Positions 24,230-31,875 of a DNA stretch of 43,032 bases are shown here, in pieces. The stretch comes from Gemmatimonadota bacterium (GTDB lineage: Bacteria; Gemmatimonadota; Gemmatimonadetes; Gemmatimonadales; Gemmatimonadaceae), in contig JAJPIM010000031.1 of the NCBI GenBank assembly GCA_021324775.1, forward strand, positions 1 to 43,032, written 5' to 3'. Each line of letters starts with the position of its first letter. Position 1 is the stretch's first letter. Made by a program: the position numbers and the translations under genes. The notes beneath the pieces were generated by a model, which was not told the DNA's origin, did no database searches, and saw only the letters and a list, made by a program, of their open reading frames with translations.

Positions 24230-25570
24230 TCACGCCGCGGGGGCGACCTGGTCGCGGATCAACTGCCGCATGGCGTTGAGCGACCGCCAGTAGACGTCCT
24301 CCATCAGCCAGTGCGCGAACTCGCCGTTCCGCCCGACGCTGTAGAGTCCCTCGACGCCGGTTGAACGGGCCAGCGCCTGCCGGTCCTGTTCGTACTCGTT
24401 GAGGAAGATCGGGTACGCGACCGGCGACCGGACGACCCGGCACCCGAGGTAGCGGCGGCGGGCGTTCGGAATCCAATCGAGGTACTGGAGGCAGCGCTCG
24501 CCGAGTTCCTCATCGCTGGCCGTCCAGATGGCATCACCGACCTCGCATCCGAGGTCCGCCGTGATGAGCGTGTGTCCCTTTGGCGCGAGCCACGGCATCG
24601 AGAGCGGCGTTTCGGTGAGCCGGAAGAACGGCGCGCCGCCGTCGGGCGTCCACAGCATGGTGTCCGGCAGGTGGCCGCGTCCGGTGAACCGGAGATTGGC
24701 GAACACCATCGGGCGGTAGCGAAAGCGTGCCAGCGGGCGGAGCGCGTCGGTCCCGGTGACCATGCGGGAGAGGATGTGGACCGGTGCGGTGCTGACGACG
24801 GCGGCGGCCGGCTGTTCGCGGCCATTCGCGCGCACGGCGGCGACGCGCCCCTGTTCGACGATGATGCGGTCCACGGGCGTTTCGAGATCGATGCACGATT
24901 CCAGCTCGTTCGCGAGGCGCCTGCAGAGCAGCGAGACCCCGCCGACGGGATACACGTGCCAGACATGGCGTGTCTCGGGCAGCTCGTGGCAATACCCGAT
25001 CGCCACCGCACGCTGGCGGAGGCGCGAGTTGATCTTGAGCAGCACCGTGTGTCCGATGCTGTTGTTGAGCACTGTGGCGACCGACGGTGCGAGGTCGGTC
25101 GCACGCGCGCCCGACCAGGACTCGAGCAGCGGAATCGCGACCTCGTCGGCGAGTGCCGCGCCGTAGCGACTGCGGAACACGTCGGCCGCCGATTGCGGCG
25201 GAGTGGCGCCCCATTGGCCTGCCCGTGCACTGATTCCGCTCAGGAGGAACCGCGCCGACCGCATCAGCCCGAACGGGTAGCCGTAGGTGCGGCCGCCGAG
25301 CCGGACCATCTCGCCGTAGTGTGCGACCGGGAGGCAGTCGGCGCTGACGCCGATCGCGGCCGCGAGCCGGTTCGTGATGAAGTGCGCGCCGAAGTCGTAG
25401 CTGAACCCTTGGGCATCCACGTGCGTGGACGCGAGGCCAGCGACCTGCTTGCCGGCTTCGCACACCCGCACGGGGATCCCTCGCCGCCGGAGAAAAGCGG
25501 CGGCGGTGAGACCGGCAAGGCCGGCACCGACCACGATTACGGGGGGAGTGGTCTTGCTCGGCTCAGCCAT
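24230..25570 (-). CDS. FAD-dependent amine-oxidase-like oxidoreductase
   Basis: A 446-residue flavoprotein. The N-terminal Rossmann motif VVGAGLAGLTAAAFLRRRG (about 13-31) is followed by the second FAD-contact FSYDFGAHFIT and, near the C-terminus, by EGLYSVGRNGEFAHWLMEDVYW in pieces, the third FAD-binding segment. The fold is that of protoporphyrinogen oxidase/UDP-galactopyranose mutase-like enzymes, where GAHFIT and GRNGEF patterns often occur in sugar- or lipid-modifying members. It overlaps the upstream methyltransferase by 34 nt, so the two are probably coupled in one pathway, perhaps on a glycan or secondary metabolite. The substrate is unknown. Confidence 0.82.
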   Translation of the reverse strand: MAEPSKTTPPVIVVGAGLAGLTAAAFLRRRGIPVRVCEAGKQVAGLASTHVDAQGFSYDFGAHFITNRLAAAIGVSADCLPVAHYGEMVRLGGRTYGYPFGLMRSARFLLSGISARAGQWGATPPQSAADVFRSRYGAALADEVAIPLLESWSGARATDLAPSVATVLNNSIGHTVLLKINSRLRQRAVAIGYCHELPETRHVWHVYPVGGVSLLCRRLANELESCIDLETPVDRIIVEQGRVAAVRANGREQPAAAVVSTAPVHILSRMVTGTDALRPLARFRYRPMVFANLRFTGRGHLPDTMLWTPDGGAPFFRLTETPLSMPWLAPKGHTLITADLGCEVGDAIWTASDEELGERCLQYLDWIPNARRRYLGCRVVRSPVAYPIFLNEYEQDRQALARSTGVEGLYSVGRNGEFAHWLMEDVYWRSLNAMRQLIRDQVAPAA

Positions 25571-26676
25571 CTGTCAGGAGGCAGGGTGTGGGTGAGGGGC
25601 GTGCGGACGCGAGCGAATATTCGGCGGCGAGGAGCGGACCGCTCCGGCGGCGACCGCCGCGAGGCCGCGGCTGCGCTCATGCCGGGTTCAGGCGAGGGGC
25701 GACCGGTGGCCGCCGACGCCACTGCGGCGGAGTCGTTCGCTGCCGCGGCCGTTGCTGGCCGGCGCAGCACCGCGCGGAGCAGTGCGCCTGCGCCGGCGAT
25801 CTGATGCGCGGAATCGACCAGCGTGAAGAATGCGAGCGCGACCGGGGAGCGGAGGCTGAAGCGTTCGACGAGCCAGGCCGGCGCTCCCCAATCCACGAGC
25901 GCGTTGCGGACCGAGTACACCCAGTTGACCGGGCTCATGACCGTCTCGATCGAGTCGACGTCGAGCTCCGTGTTTGCGGCCAGGCGTTCGAGCGTTCTGC
26001 GATTGAAGAGGTTGAAGTGCCGCGGGAAGTGGTATCCGCCCCAGTGGCGTGCGCCGAAGACGGCGAAATCCAGCGTGGCGGTATTGTCGGTGACGATGAC
26101 GACGCGGCCACCGGGTTTGAGGAGCCGCCGCACGGCGCGGAGGACGCCGGCCGGATCGTCGACGTGCTCGATGGTGGCGATCAGCAGGATGAGGTCATAC
26201 GTGGCTGCGGGCAGCGCGAGTTGTTCGATGGTACCGTGATGCACCACGAGACCAGCGCGGCGCGCGGCGTCGACGGCCCGGTCGCTCGCATCGATGCCTT
26301 CGAGCTTCCAGCCGGGGCGTCCGAAGTCGCGCAGGAGCCGCAGGTGGAATCCATCGCCACAGCCGACATCGAGAATCCGCGCGGTGTCGCCGAGGCCGCG
26401 GCACCATTGCAGCGCGCGACGTGCTTCGAGCGAGCGGCGGACGCGGTAGACGAGACCGAAGCGCTCCGGAGAAAAATCGAACGCGTGGTAGTTCGGCGGA
26501 TAGATGCGCGGCAATTCGGTGGCGGCCGGCCGGGGGTCGAGATACACGAGTCCGCATTCGCGGCAGCGCATCGCGATGAACGTGTCCGGGCTCGTCCGGT
26601 ATTCGAAGTCCTCGCCGATGCCCGCGGGGACGCAGTCTTCCGCGCCGCAGACGCAGCACGCGACATGTTTGAGCAT
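25537..26676 (-). CDS. Class I SAM-dependent methyltransferase with N-terminal zinc-ribbon-like motif
   Basis: The start is set at ATG 26676 (MLKHVACCVCGAEDC); the frame is open further upstream but that part has no family similarity. The N-terminus has a Cys cluster (CCVCG and MRCRECGLVYLDPRP), the zinc-ribbon found in methyltransf_23-type sugar or natural-product methyltransferases. The SAM site is ILDVGCGDGFHLRLLRDFG, followed by GIDASDRAVDAA and LLIATIEHVDDP. The last 70 or so residues are Ala/Arg/Pro/Ser-rich and look disordered; they overlap the start of the oxidoreductase gene. C-methylation or O-methylation of a nucleotide sugar is a guess from the domain layout. Confidence 0.82.
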   Translation of the reverse strand: MLKHVACCVCGAEDCVPAGIGEDFEYRTSPDTFIAMRCRECGLVYLDPRPAATELPRIYPPNYHAFDFSPERFGLVYRVRRSLEARRALQWCRGLGDTARILDVGCGDGFHLRLLRDFGRPGWKLEGIDASDRAVDAARRAGLVVHHGTIEQLALPAATYDLILLIATIEHVDDPAGVLRAVRRLLKPGGRVVIVTDNTATLDFAVFGARHWGGYHFPRHFNLFNRRTLERLAANTELDVDSIETVMSPVNWVYSVRNALVDWGAPAWLVERFSLRSPVALAFFTLVDSAHQIAGAGALLRAVLRRPATAAAANDSAAVASAATGRPSPEPGMSAAAASRRSPPERSAPRRRIFARVRTPLTHTLPPDRWLSRARPLPP

Positions 26677-27185
26677 GAGGCCGGCGCTGCGCCCGGTGGG
26701 GAGCGCGTCGTGCCGTGCGTCGTGCGGATCGAGGAGTGGTGGAGCGTGGGAGGAAACCGGCGACGCGGCGGCCCCGGACGCATCCGTCCGCGAGACTCGG
26801 TGTTCGAAACGTTCCGGGTGCACAGCCATGGGGGCCCGCCGGCAGTGTCGCGTCGGAAGTATCCTTTGCAACTCGTGCGCCAGAGCCTGCAGGATCCGGC
26901 GCAGCTGCGAAGGGATGCCGGATGACCGGTGAGTATCATCCTGGTATTCGCCGCATACCAAGCGTGTCGTGCGTGCAGAGCGCGGTCAAGACGCAGCCGG
27001 AAGTTATGACGGACGGACGTGCGCGGCGTGCATCTCGCCGCGGTGCATGCCGTCGCAGGCGGCTTGCGATATCGCGGCCGAACGGGTGTATTTACGCGGT
27101 CAGGAGCACGACAACAGTGCTACTGGAGCGGACATTTTGGCCGCATCCCGAATCCGCCGCCGTACCATTTCTTCACACCGCATCA
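26677..27185. other. 509-bp divergent intergenic region
   Basis: This lies between the methyltransferase (minus) and the TPR protein (plus). The long open frames crossing it are Arg/Pro-rich with no recognisable protein. A short inverted repeat TGGTAT/ATACCA (26942-26947, 26955-26960) and a weak promoter-like pair TTGCGA (27064-27069) with TGTATT (27087-27092), 17 nt apart on the plus strand, are all I see. Confidence 0.3.
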
Positions 27186-27848
27186 ATGCCCGCAACTGGC
27201 GCCGCTGCTCGTCCCGCACCCGCACCGATCGAGGAAAGTTTCTCGGACTGGATCCAGACCCGCTATCGGGAGGTGCTGATCGCGGCCGCCGTGGTGATCC
27301 TGGCTGGCGGGGGCGTCTTGCTGTACCGCTCGGCAGTCGCGACGCAGGCGGGGCAGGCTGAGGCGGCCCTCGCGGGGCCCGAGCAATCGTTGGCGGCGGG
27401 GAACCTCCCCCTGGCGCAAGCCGATCTCAAGAAGGTCGTCTCGCGGTTCAGCGGAACGGCGGCGGCGGCTCAGGCTGGGCTCCTGCTGGCCTCGACGTAC
27501 TACAACGAGCGGCAATACGCCGAGGGCCTGGCGGTCTTGAACCAGACCAAGACGACGGGAGCCGCCAAGTCGTTCGCGCCGGCAGTCGAGGCGATGATCG
27601 CGGACGGGTACGGGCTGCAGGGCAAGTATGCCCAGGCAGCGGCCCATTACGTCGCGGCGGCGGGTCATTCGCCGTATCCGAGCGAGCAGGCCCGATACCG
27701 CGCGAGCGCGGCACGGGCCGACGCGAAGGCCGGCGATACGGCGGCGGCCGTGGCGATCTGGACCGAATTGGCGGCTGACCCGAAGGACGGCCAGTCCCAG
27801 GAAGCTCAGCTGCGGCTGGGCGAGCTGACGGCGAAGCCGGCCAAGTAG
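27186..27848 (+). CDS. YfgM-like membrane-anchored TPR protein
   Basis: The start is ATG 27186, 220 residues. A cytoplasmic N-terminal segment (EESFSDWIQTRYREVL) leads into one transmembrane helix (LIAAAVVILAGGGVLLY, about 31-47) and a TPR-type helical domain (EQSLAAGNLPLAQADLKKVV, LLLASTYYNERQYAEGLAVL, AMIADGYGLQGKYAQAAAHY). This matches YfgM/TPR_21 proteins, which in E. coli associate with the SecYEG translocon and periplasmic chaperones such as PpiD. The assignment is by architecture, since TPR sequences diverge quickly. The gene ends 24 nt before a strong intrinsic terminator, so it is the last or only gene of its unit. Confidence 0.75.
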   Translation: MPATGAAARPAPAPIEESFSDWIQTRYREVLIAAAVVILAGGGVLLYRSAVATQAGQAEAALAGPEQSLAAGNLPLAQADLKKVVSRFSGTAAAAQAGLLLASTYYNERQYAEGLAVLNQTKTTGAAKSFAPAVEAMIADGYGLQGKYAQAAAHYVAAAGHSPYPSEQARYRASAARADAKAGDTAAAVAIWTELAADPKDGQSQEAQLRLGELTAKPAK

Positions 27849-27871
27849 CCAAACAGGTAAGGAGACAAGAG

Positions 27872-27907
27872 AAAGGAGACCCAGGCGGTCTCCTTTGTTG
27901 TTTCTGT
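27872..27907 (+). terminator. Rho-independent terminator of the TPR gene
   Basis: AAAGGAGACC (27872-27881) and GGTCTCCTTT (27887-27896) form a perfect 10-bp stem with a 5-nt loop, followed by GTTGTTTCTG, a T-rich tail. Confidence 0.88.
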
Positions 27908-28065
27908 CATCTCTGGTGGCGGGCGGCGTCGACGGCATCCGAGGCTGCCGGGACACCTCACGGGTTACGTGAGGCGAGCTGCACGGCGCGTCTGACGCGT
28001 CGCCGTCGCCATGGTGGGCCGATGCTGTCGTCCTGGCATACTACGTATAATGGATATTATGTAAA

Positions 28066-28088
28066 CCACATCACCCGCGGTGGTGTGG
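28066..28088 (-). terminator. Hairpin after the tandem-HTH gene
   Basis: CCACATCACC (28066-28075) and GGTGGTGTGG (28079-28088) form a 10-bp stem with one wobble-type mismatch and a 3-nt loop. Read on the minus strand it lies 24 nt after the stop at 28113 and is followed by TTTACATAATAT, an A/T-rich tail in otherwise GC-rich DNA. It is a likely terminator of the minus-strand gene. Confidence 0.55.
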
Positions 28089-28112
28089 AGAACTGGCGGC
28101 CGTCAGCCGCTG

Positions 28113-29030
28113 TCAGCCGTGGGTCGCTGCATCCGCGGAGCCCGCCCACCCCGTCTCCGCGTCTGGCTCTGGGGCGAACTCCGTCGCGTACGGGTCGCGT
28201 TTGGCGGAGCGGATGAAGGCGTCGAGGGTGCGGTGCGTGATGCGAAGGCGGCGTGCGAGGGCGACCTCGATGGAGTCCGAGCGGCGGAGCCCGCTGAGCG
28301 TCGTGAGGAGCTGATCGAGGGTAAAGCGCTGGGCGCGGGCGGCGAACGCGGCCAGCGTCTCGGGCCACATGGCGTAGCCGATGACGCGGGACGGCGGCAT
28401 GGACGCCGCGGCGCCCGGCAGGACGGCCATGGCGAGGCGCTCGAGCGGGTTCGTGCCATCGCGGTGCGGCGGGTACGGGGGTGTAGTCCAATCGATGGGA
28501 GCGGGCTGCCTCCAGTTGGCGAGTCCCGCGCCGGCGAGGACGGCGGCGTAGGCGGCGGGCCGTTTGGCGGCCGGCACGGCGGGGGCGGCATCGATGAGGT
28601 GGTCCAGGACCAGGATCGGGACGCCGAGCCTGGTGGCGAGCAGCGCGCGGAGGCGGGTGTAGCGGCGGTGGCGGCGGAAGAGGTTGGCGACCTGGGAGTC
28701 ATCGACCCCTGCCCCTTTGGCCCAGGCGACGAGCGGCTCGGGATAGAGGACGAGCTGGACGATCTCGCTGGCGGAGAGTGCGCTCAGGTGGCGCCGGACG
28801 TTGTCGGTGGCGGCGCGGACGATGGGGTCGTCGTCGCGGCGGTCGGGTCTCGCCGGGGCGGCGTCGCGCGCACTGGCGCCGGCCAGCGGTGGCTGCCCGG
28901 AGAGCGGCAGCCCGGAGAGCGGCTGCCTGGCGGGTGGCGGCGTGGCGGGCGGCGGCGTGGCGGGTGGCTCGCTGGCCGCGGTCGCGGGCTGGAGGCCGAG
29001 GTCGGGCGGGATGGGCGGAGGCGGATCCAT
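28113..29030 (-). CDS. Protein with two tandem helix-turn-helix-like repeats, function unknown
   Basis: The start is set at ATG 29030 (MDPPPPIPPDLGL); GTG 29075 and TTG 29093 are upstream alternatives. The first 65 of 305 residues are Pro/Ala-rich with short internal repeats (PPATPPPATPPPA, LSGLPLSG). Two segments of about 55 residues resemble each other: residues 96-149 (starts YPEPLVAWAKGAG, ends LATRLGVPILVLDHLI) and 221-275 (starts WPETLAAFAARAQ, ends LARRLRITHRTLDAFI). Each looks like a PE-x-L helix plus a Cro/Ner-like HTH. I do not recognise the family. A DNA-binding or phage-derived regulator is plausible. Two 12-bp direct repeats about 150-180 nt upstream could be its operator. Confidence 0.6.
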   Translation of the reverse strand: MDPPPPIPPDLGLQPATAASEPPATPPPATPPPARQPLSGLPLSGQPPLAGASARDAAPARPDRRDDDPIVRAATDNVRRHLSALSASEIVQLVLYPEPLVAWAKGAGVDDSQVANLFRRHRRYTRLRALLATRLGVPILVLDHLIDAAPAVPAAKRPAAYAAVLAGAGLANWRQPAPIDWTTPPYPPHRDGTNPLERLAMAVLPGAAASMPPSRVIGYAMWPETLAAFAARAQRFTLDQLLTTLSGLRRSDSIEVALARRLRITHRTLDAFIRSAKRDPYATEFAPEPDAETGWAGSADAATHG

Positions 29031-29177
29031 CGGGGTCTCGCGGGCGACGGGAGCCGAGGGGGGGAAGGTACTCACGCGGCACGCGAGGGGCAACCGGATA
29101 AGCGATTGTGGGATGGCTGGTTGGCGTGTGGGGGTGCGGCGGGGTGCCGGCCCTGCGGTCAGTTACCGTGGCAGAGG

Positions 29178-29208
29178 AAACTTTCCACATCCCGTGAAGC
29201 TTTCCGCA
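29178..29208 (-). promoter_or_regulatory. Direct repeat, possible operator of the tandem-HTH gene
   Basis: On the minus strand TGCGGAAAGCTT and TGTGGAAAGTTT (10 of 12 identical) repeat with a 19-bp period, upstream of the HTH gene. Two sites for a protein with two HTH units is an attractive but unproven match. Confidence 0.4.
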
Positions 29209-29360
29209 CCACCCCAAGCCCCTGGCTCCCCCCCACCGGAAATCGCCGGGGCCCGCCCCCGCCGCCCACGCCTCCCTACTCCCCTACAGCACTTCCCTAT
29301 TATGGATCAGTTCGGCATATCCGCCCGCGCGACGCGGCGCGGGCCCGCCAGCACGCAGCC

Positions 29361-29396
29361 GGTTGCGTAGCCAGTTGCGGTGCCCGTTGCGTAGCC
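29361..29396. repeat. Three 12-bp tandem repeats
   Basis: GGTTGCGTAGCC (29361-29372), AGTTGCGGTGCC (29373-29384) and CGTTGCGTAGCC (29385-29396) follow each other without gaps, just beyond the stop codon of the HAD gene. Confidence 0.6.
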
Positions 29397-29402
29397 GGCC
29401 GC

Positions 29403-30149
29403 TCAGCCGCCAGCCGCCGTCGGCGGCGCGCTCCCATCGCCCGGCACCCGGAGATGCCGCGGACCCGGCGCCATCACGCTCGCCAGGTCGTCCGCCAGCA
29501 GCCGCCCCACCAGCTCTTCCACCCCCGCCCCGTGGTCCCCCACGGTGACCAGGTCGGCCTCGCGCTTGAGCGACGGCAAGGCGTTCGCCACCGCCACCGC
29601 ACACCCGCACGCCGCCAGGAACGCGTGGTCATTCTCCGCGTCCCCCACCCCCACCACCGCCCGCGCTGGAATACCGAACTCGGCAATAGCGGCCAGCAAC
29701 CCGCTCGCCTTGTTCACGCCCGACGGCAGTGCCATCACCGATCCCTTGTTGAAGATCAGGTGCCACTCGAGGCGTGATTTCCGGATCGCATCCAGTACCA
29801 CCGGTGCGTTGACCTCCTTGGTCGCCACGATCACCTTGCCCACCGACAACGGCACCACCTGCTGCCGCCGCAGCGCCTGGACGAATCGTTCGGGCGGCCC
29901 CACCGCCAACGGCCGCTCCCGGCCCGAGGCAGGGTCCACCAGCAGCGCTCCGTTCTCCGCCACGATCAGGTCGAACAGATCCAGTCGCGGGCACACCTCC
30001 CGCAACTGGCCCATCTCGCGGCCCGTCACGAGCAGCACCCGGCGTCCCGACGCCCGGCACCGCTCCAGCGCCGCCGCAGTGGTGCCAGCCAGCCGCCCAC
30101 GGTTAGCCAATGTCCCATCGTAGTCGCACGCCAGGGCCAGATATCGCAT
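29403..30149 (-). CDS. HAD-superfamily (Cof/IIB-type) phosphatase
   Basis: The start is ATG 30149 (MRYLALACDYDGTLA), the usual beginning in the family; a start at 30209 is possible. Motif I is DYDGTLA with nucleophile and acid aspartates, motif II is LLVTGRE, the motif III lysine lies in the GVNKASGLLAAI region, and motif IV is GVGDAENDHAFL. The cap between motifs II and III is of type C2B, as in sucrose- or mannosyl-phosphate phosphatases and Cof-like sugar phosphatases. The C-terminus has a Pro/Gly-rich tail of about 20 residues. The natural substrate, probably a sugar phosphate, is not visible. It follows dapF on the same strand. Confidence 0.85.
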   Translation of the reverse strand: MRYLALACDYDGTLANRGRLAGTTAAALERCRASGRRVLLVTGREMGQLREVCPRLDLFDLIVAENGALLVDPASGRERPLAVGPPERFVQALRRQQVVPLSVGKVIVATKEVNAPVVLDAIRKSRLEWHLIFNKGSVMALPSGVNKASGLLAAIAEFGIPARAVVGVGDAENDHAFLAACGCAVAVANALPSLKREADLVTVGDHGAGVEELVGRLLADDLASVMAPGPRHLRVPGDGSAPPTAAGG

Positions 30150-30213
30150 GCGCGTTATCGGCCGGCCCGGGCGGCGCTCGGCCACCACGAAATCGAGTGC
30201 AGCAGCCAAGGCA

Positions 30214-31044
30214 CTAGGCGTCGATCAGCTCGCCGCGGAACACGAGGCGCGCCTCCCCGCGGAGCGCCGCACTCCACGCCTCGCCGGACCGGTTCACCGT
30301 GACGTCGAGCGGGAGGCCGGACCGCGTCCAGAGCCGCACCGGCGATCCCGCCGCGAGCCCCCACGCGCACAGCAGTGTGCTCGCCGCCACCGACCCGGTC
30401 CCGCAGGCGAGGGTCTCCCCCTCCACCCCGCGCTCGTAGGTCCGCATCACCCAGTCCCCGGTACCGGCGCCGTTCCCGGGCGCCGGTGCCACGAAGTTGA
30501 CATTCGCCCCTCCCGCGCCCGTCGCCGCATGAGAGCGCAACGCCCGGCCACGGCCCGCCACGTCCACGTCGCCAACACCGTCGACGAGCACCACCAGGTG
30601 CGGGACGCCCGCCATCGCGTAGCCGATGCGCCGCTCGCCGGCGGCACGCTCGATCGCCGGATCGGTCTCCACACGGGTGACGGCGCCGAGGTCGAACTCC
30701 GGCAACCCGCCCGCCATGCGGGCGGTCATGATGCCGGCGTCAGTCGCGATGCGGAGTCCGGCGCCCGCGTGGAGCCCCAGCTCGGCCGCCAGCCGCACGG
30801 TGCACAGGGTCGCATTGCCGCAGAGTTCCCCGAGCGATCCATCGGCGTTGAAGTAACGGATGGCGATGTCGGCGCCGGCTGGGGCCGGACCGACGAAGAC
30901 GATCCCGTCCGCGCCCACTCCCGTGCCTCGGGCGCAGACCTCCCGGATCCGCCCGGGCGTGGCCAGGTCTCCGGCCTCACCACGCCGGGCATCGACGAAC
31001 ACGAAGTCGTTGCCCGAGCCGCTCATCTTGTAGAACTGGCGCAT
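30214..31044 (-). CDS. dapF: Diaminopimelate epimerase
   Basis: The start is ATG 31044 (MRQFYKMSGSGNDFVF); the upstream open frame has no family similarity. 276 residues, normal for DapF. DapF interconverts LL- and meso-diaminopimelate for lysine and peptidoglycan using two cysteines. Both are present: the first in GELCGNATLC, the second in ETLACGTGSVA. The first motif departs from the common CGNGxRC (Gly-x-Arg replaced by Ala-Thr-Leu), so the substrate pocket may differ. Other family features are present: GVGADGIVFV, YFNADGS, AGVPHLVVLVD, GANVNFV and TYERGVEGE. Lysine-pathway neighbours are absent. Confidence 0.88.
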   Translation of the reverse strand: MRQFYKMSGSGNDFVFVDARRGEAGDLATPGRIREVCARGTGVGADGIVFVGPAPAGADIAIRYFNADGSLGELCGNATLCTVRLAAELGLHAGAGLRIATDAGIMTARMAGGLPEFDLGAVTRVETDPAIERAAGERRIGYAMAGVPHLVVLVDGVGDVDVAGRGRALRSHAATGAGGANVNFVAPAPGNGAGTGDWVMRTYERGVEGETLACGTGSVAASTLLCAWGLAAGSPVRLWTRSGLPLDVTVNRSGEAWSAALRGEARLVFRGELIDA

Positions 31045-31152
31045 CCTGAAAGTTACTCGGGGAGGGTCCCGCCGAGCTCGCTCCACACTCTGTGGACCGG
31101 ACACAACGGTCTGGCCACCCACCCCGCGCCGCGGCGCCGTTCTGGCCGCTCC

Positions 31153-31875
31153 CTAGACGCGCCCCGTCATCGACCACCACCGCAGGCGCCAGACCATCCA
31201 GACGGCCTCCCGGACGATGCGGCGCGACATCTTGCTCACGCCTTCGCTGCGGTCCACGAACGTGATCGGGATCTGCGCGATCCGGAAACCGCGCTTCCAG
31301 ATCCGGAAGCTCATCTCGATCTGAAAGGCGTAGCCGTTCGATCGCACCGCCCCGAGGTCGATCGCCTCCAGCACCGCGCGGCGATAGCATTTGAATCCGC
31401 CGGTCGCATCGTCCAGCGGCAGCCCGGTCACCCGGCGCGCATAGATGTTGGCGGCGTAACTCAGGATGAGTCGTGACATTGGCCAGTTCACCACCGTCAC
31501 CCGGCCGCGGTTGTACCGCGACCCGACGACGAGATCGGCGTGCTGGATCGCCGTGAGAAACTCACTCAGGTGCGCCGGGTCGTGCGAGAAGTCGGCGTCC
31601 ATCTCGAACATGTAGGCGTAGTCGCGCTCGAGCGCCCACCGGAATCCGGCGACGTACGCGGTACCCAATCCCATCTTCCCTGGGCGGCGCAGGATGTGGA
31701 TTCGCGGGTCGCGCGACGCCATCCCCTCCACGATCCCCCCTGTTCCATCCGGCGAATTGTCGTCGACGATCAGCACGTCGAGACGAGGGTCCTGGTGGAG
31801 GACGGCGGTGATCAGCCGCTCGATATTTGCGCGCTCGTTGTATGTGGGAACGATGACAAGGGCACGTTCAGCCAT
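31153..31875 (-). CDS. Polyprenol-phosphate mannosyltransferase-like GT2 enzyme
   Basis: The start is ATG 31875 (MAERALVIVPTYNERANI), overlapping the YfhO-like gene's stop by 8 nt; 31902 is an alternative. GT2 fold: VPTYNE, LIVDDNSPDGT, GKMGLGTAYVAGFRWAL, the metal/nucleotide motif EMDADFSHDP, GSRYNRG, and GFKCYRR. The combination matches bacterial Dpm1-like polyprenol monophosphomannose synthases without the C-terminal membrane domain. Such enzymes load mannose or another hexose on polyprenyl phosphate for use by membrane glycosyltransferases on the outer face. The coupled YfhO-like gene is a natural user of the product. The sugar cannot be read from sequence. Confidence 0.88.
   Translation of the reverse strand: MAERALVIVPTYNERANIERLITAVLHQDPRLDVLIVDDNSPDGTGGIVEGMASRDPRIHILRRPGKMGLGTAYVAGFRWALERDYAYMFEMDADFSHDPAHLSEFLTAIQHADLVVGSRYNRGRVTVVNWPMSRLILSYAANIYARRVTGLPLDDATGGFKCYRRAVLEAIDLGAVRSNGYAFQIEMSFRIWKRGFRIAQIPITFVDRSEGVSKMSRRIVREAVWMVWRLRWWSMTGRV

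Larger units (their letters stand above)
29031..29402. other. 372-bp intergenic region with repeats
   Basis: This lies between the HAD gene's stop and the tandem-HTH gene's start, both on the minus strand. It holds a 12-bp direct repeat pair (29178-29208), a perfect 8-bp GC hairpin (GCCCGCGC 29323-29330 with GCGCGGGC 29337-29344) that may end HAD transcription, and three 12-bp tandem units (29361-29396). No gene is supported in it. Confidence 0.5.

Noticed and set aside
26715-27185. Long plus-strand open frame continuing upstream of the TPR gene
   Set aside because: The translated part is Arg/Pro-rich with no family similarity. The TPR protein has a natural start at 27186, just before its membrane anchor.
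28046-28051. Consensus TATAAT on the plus strand
   Set aside because: No acceptable -35 box lies 16-18 nt upstream, and it would only drive antisense RNA. It is better explained as the AT-rich tail beyond the minus-strand terminator hairpin.
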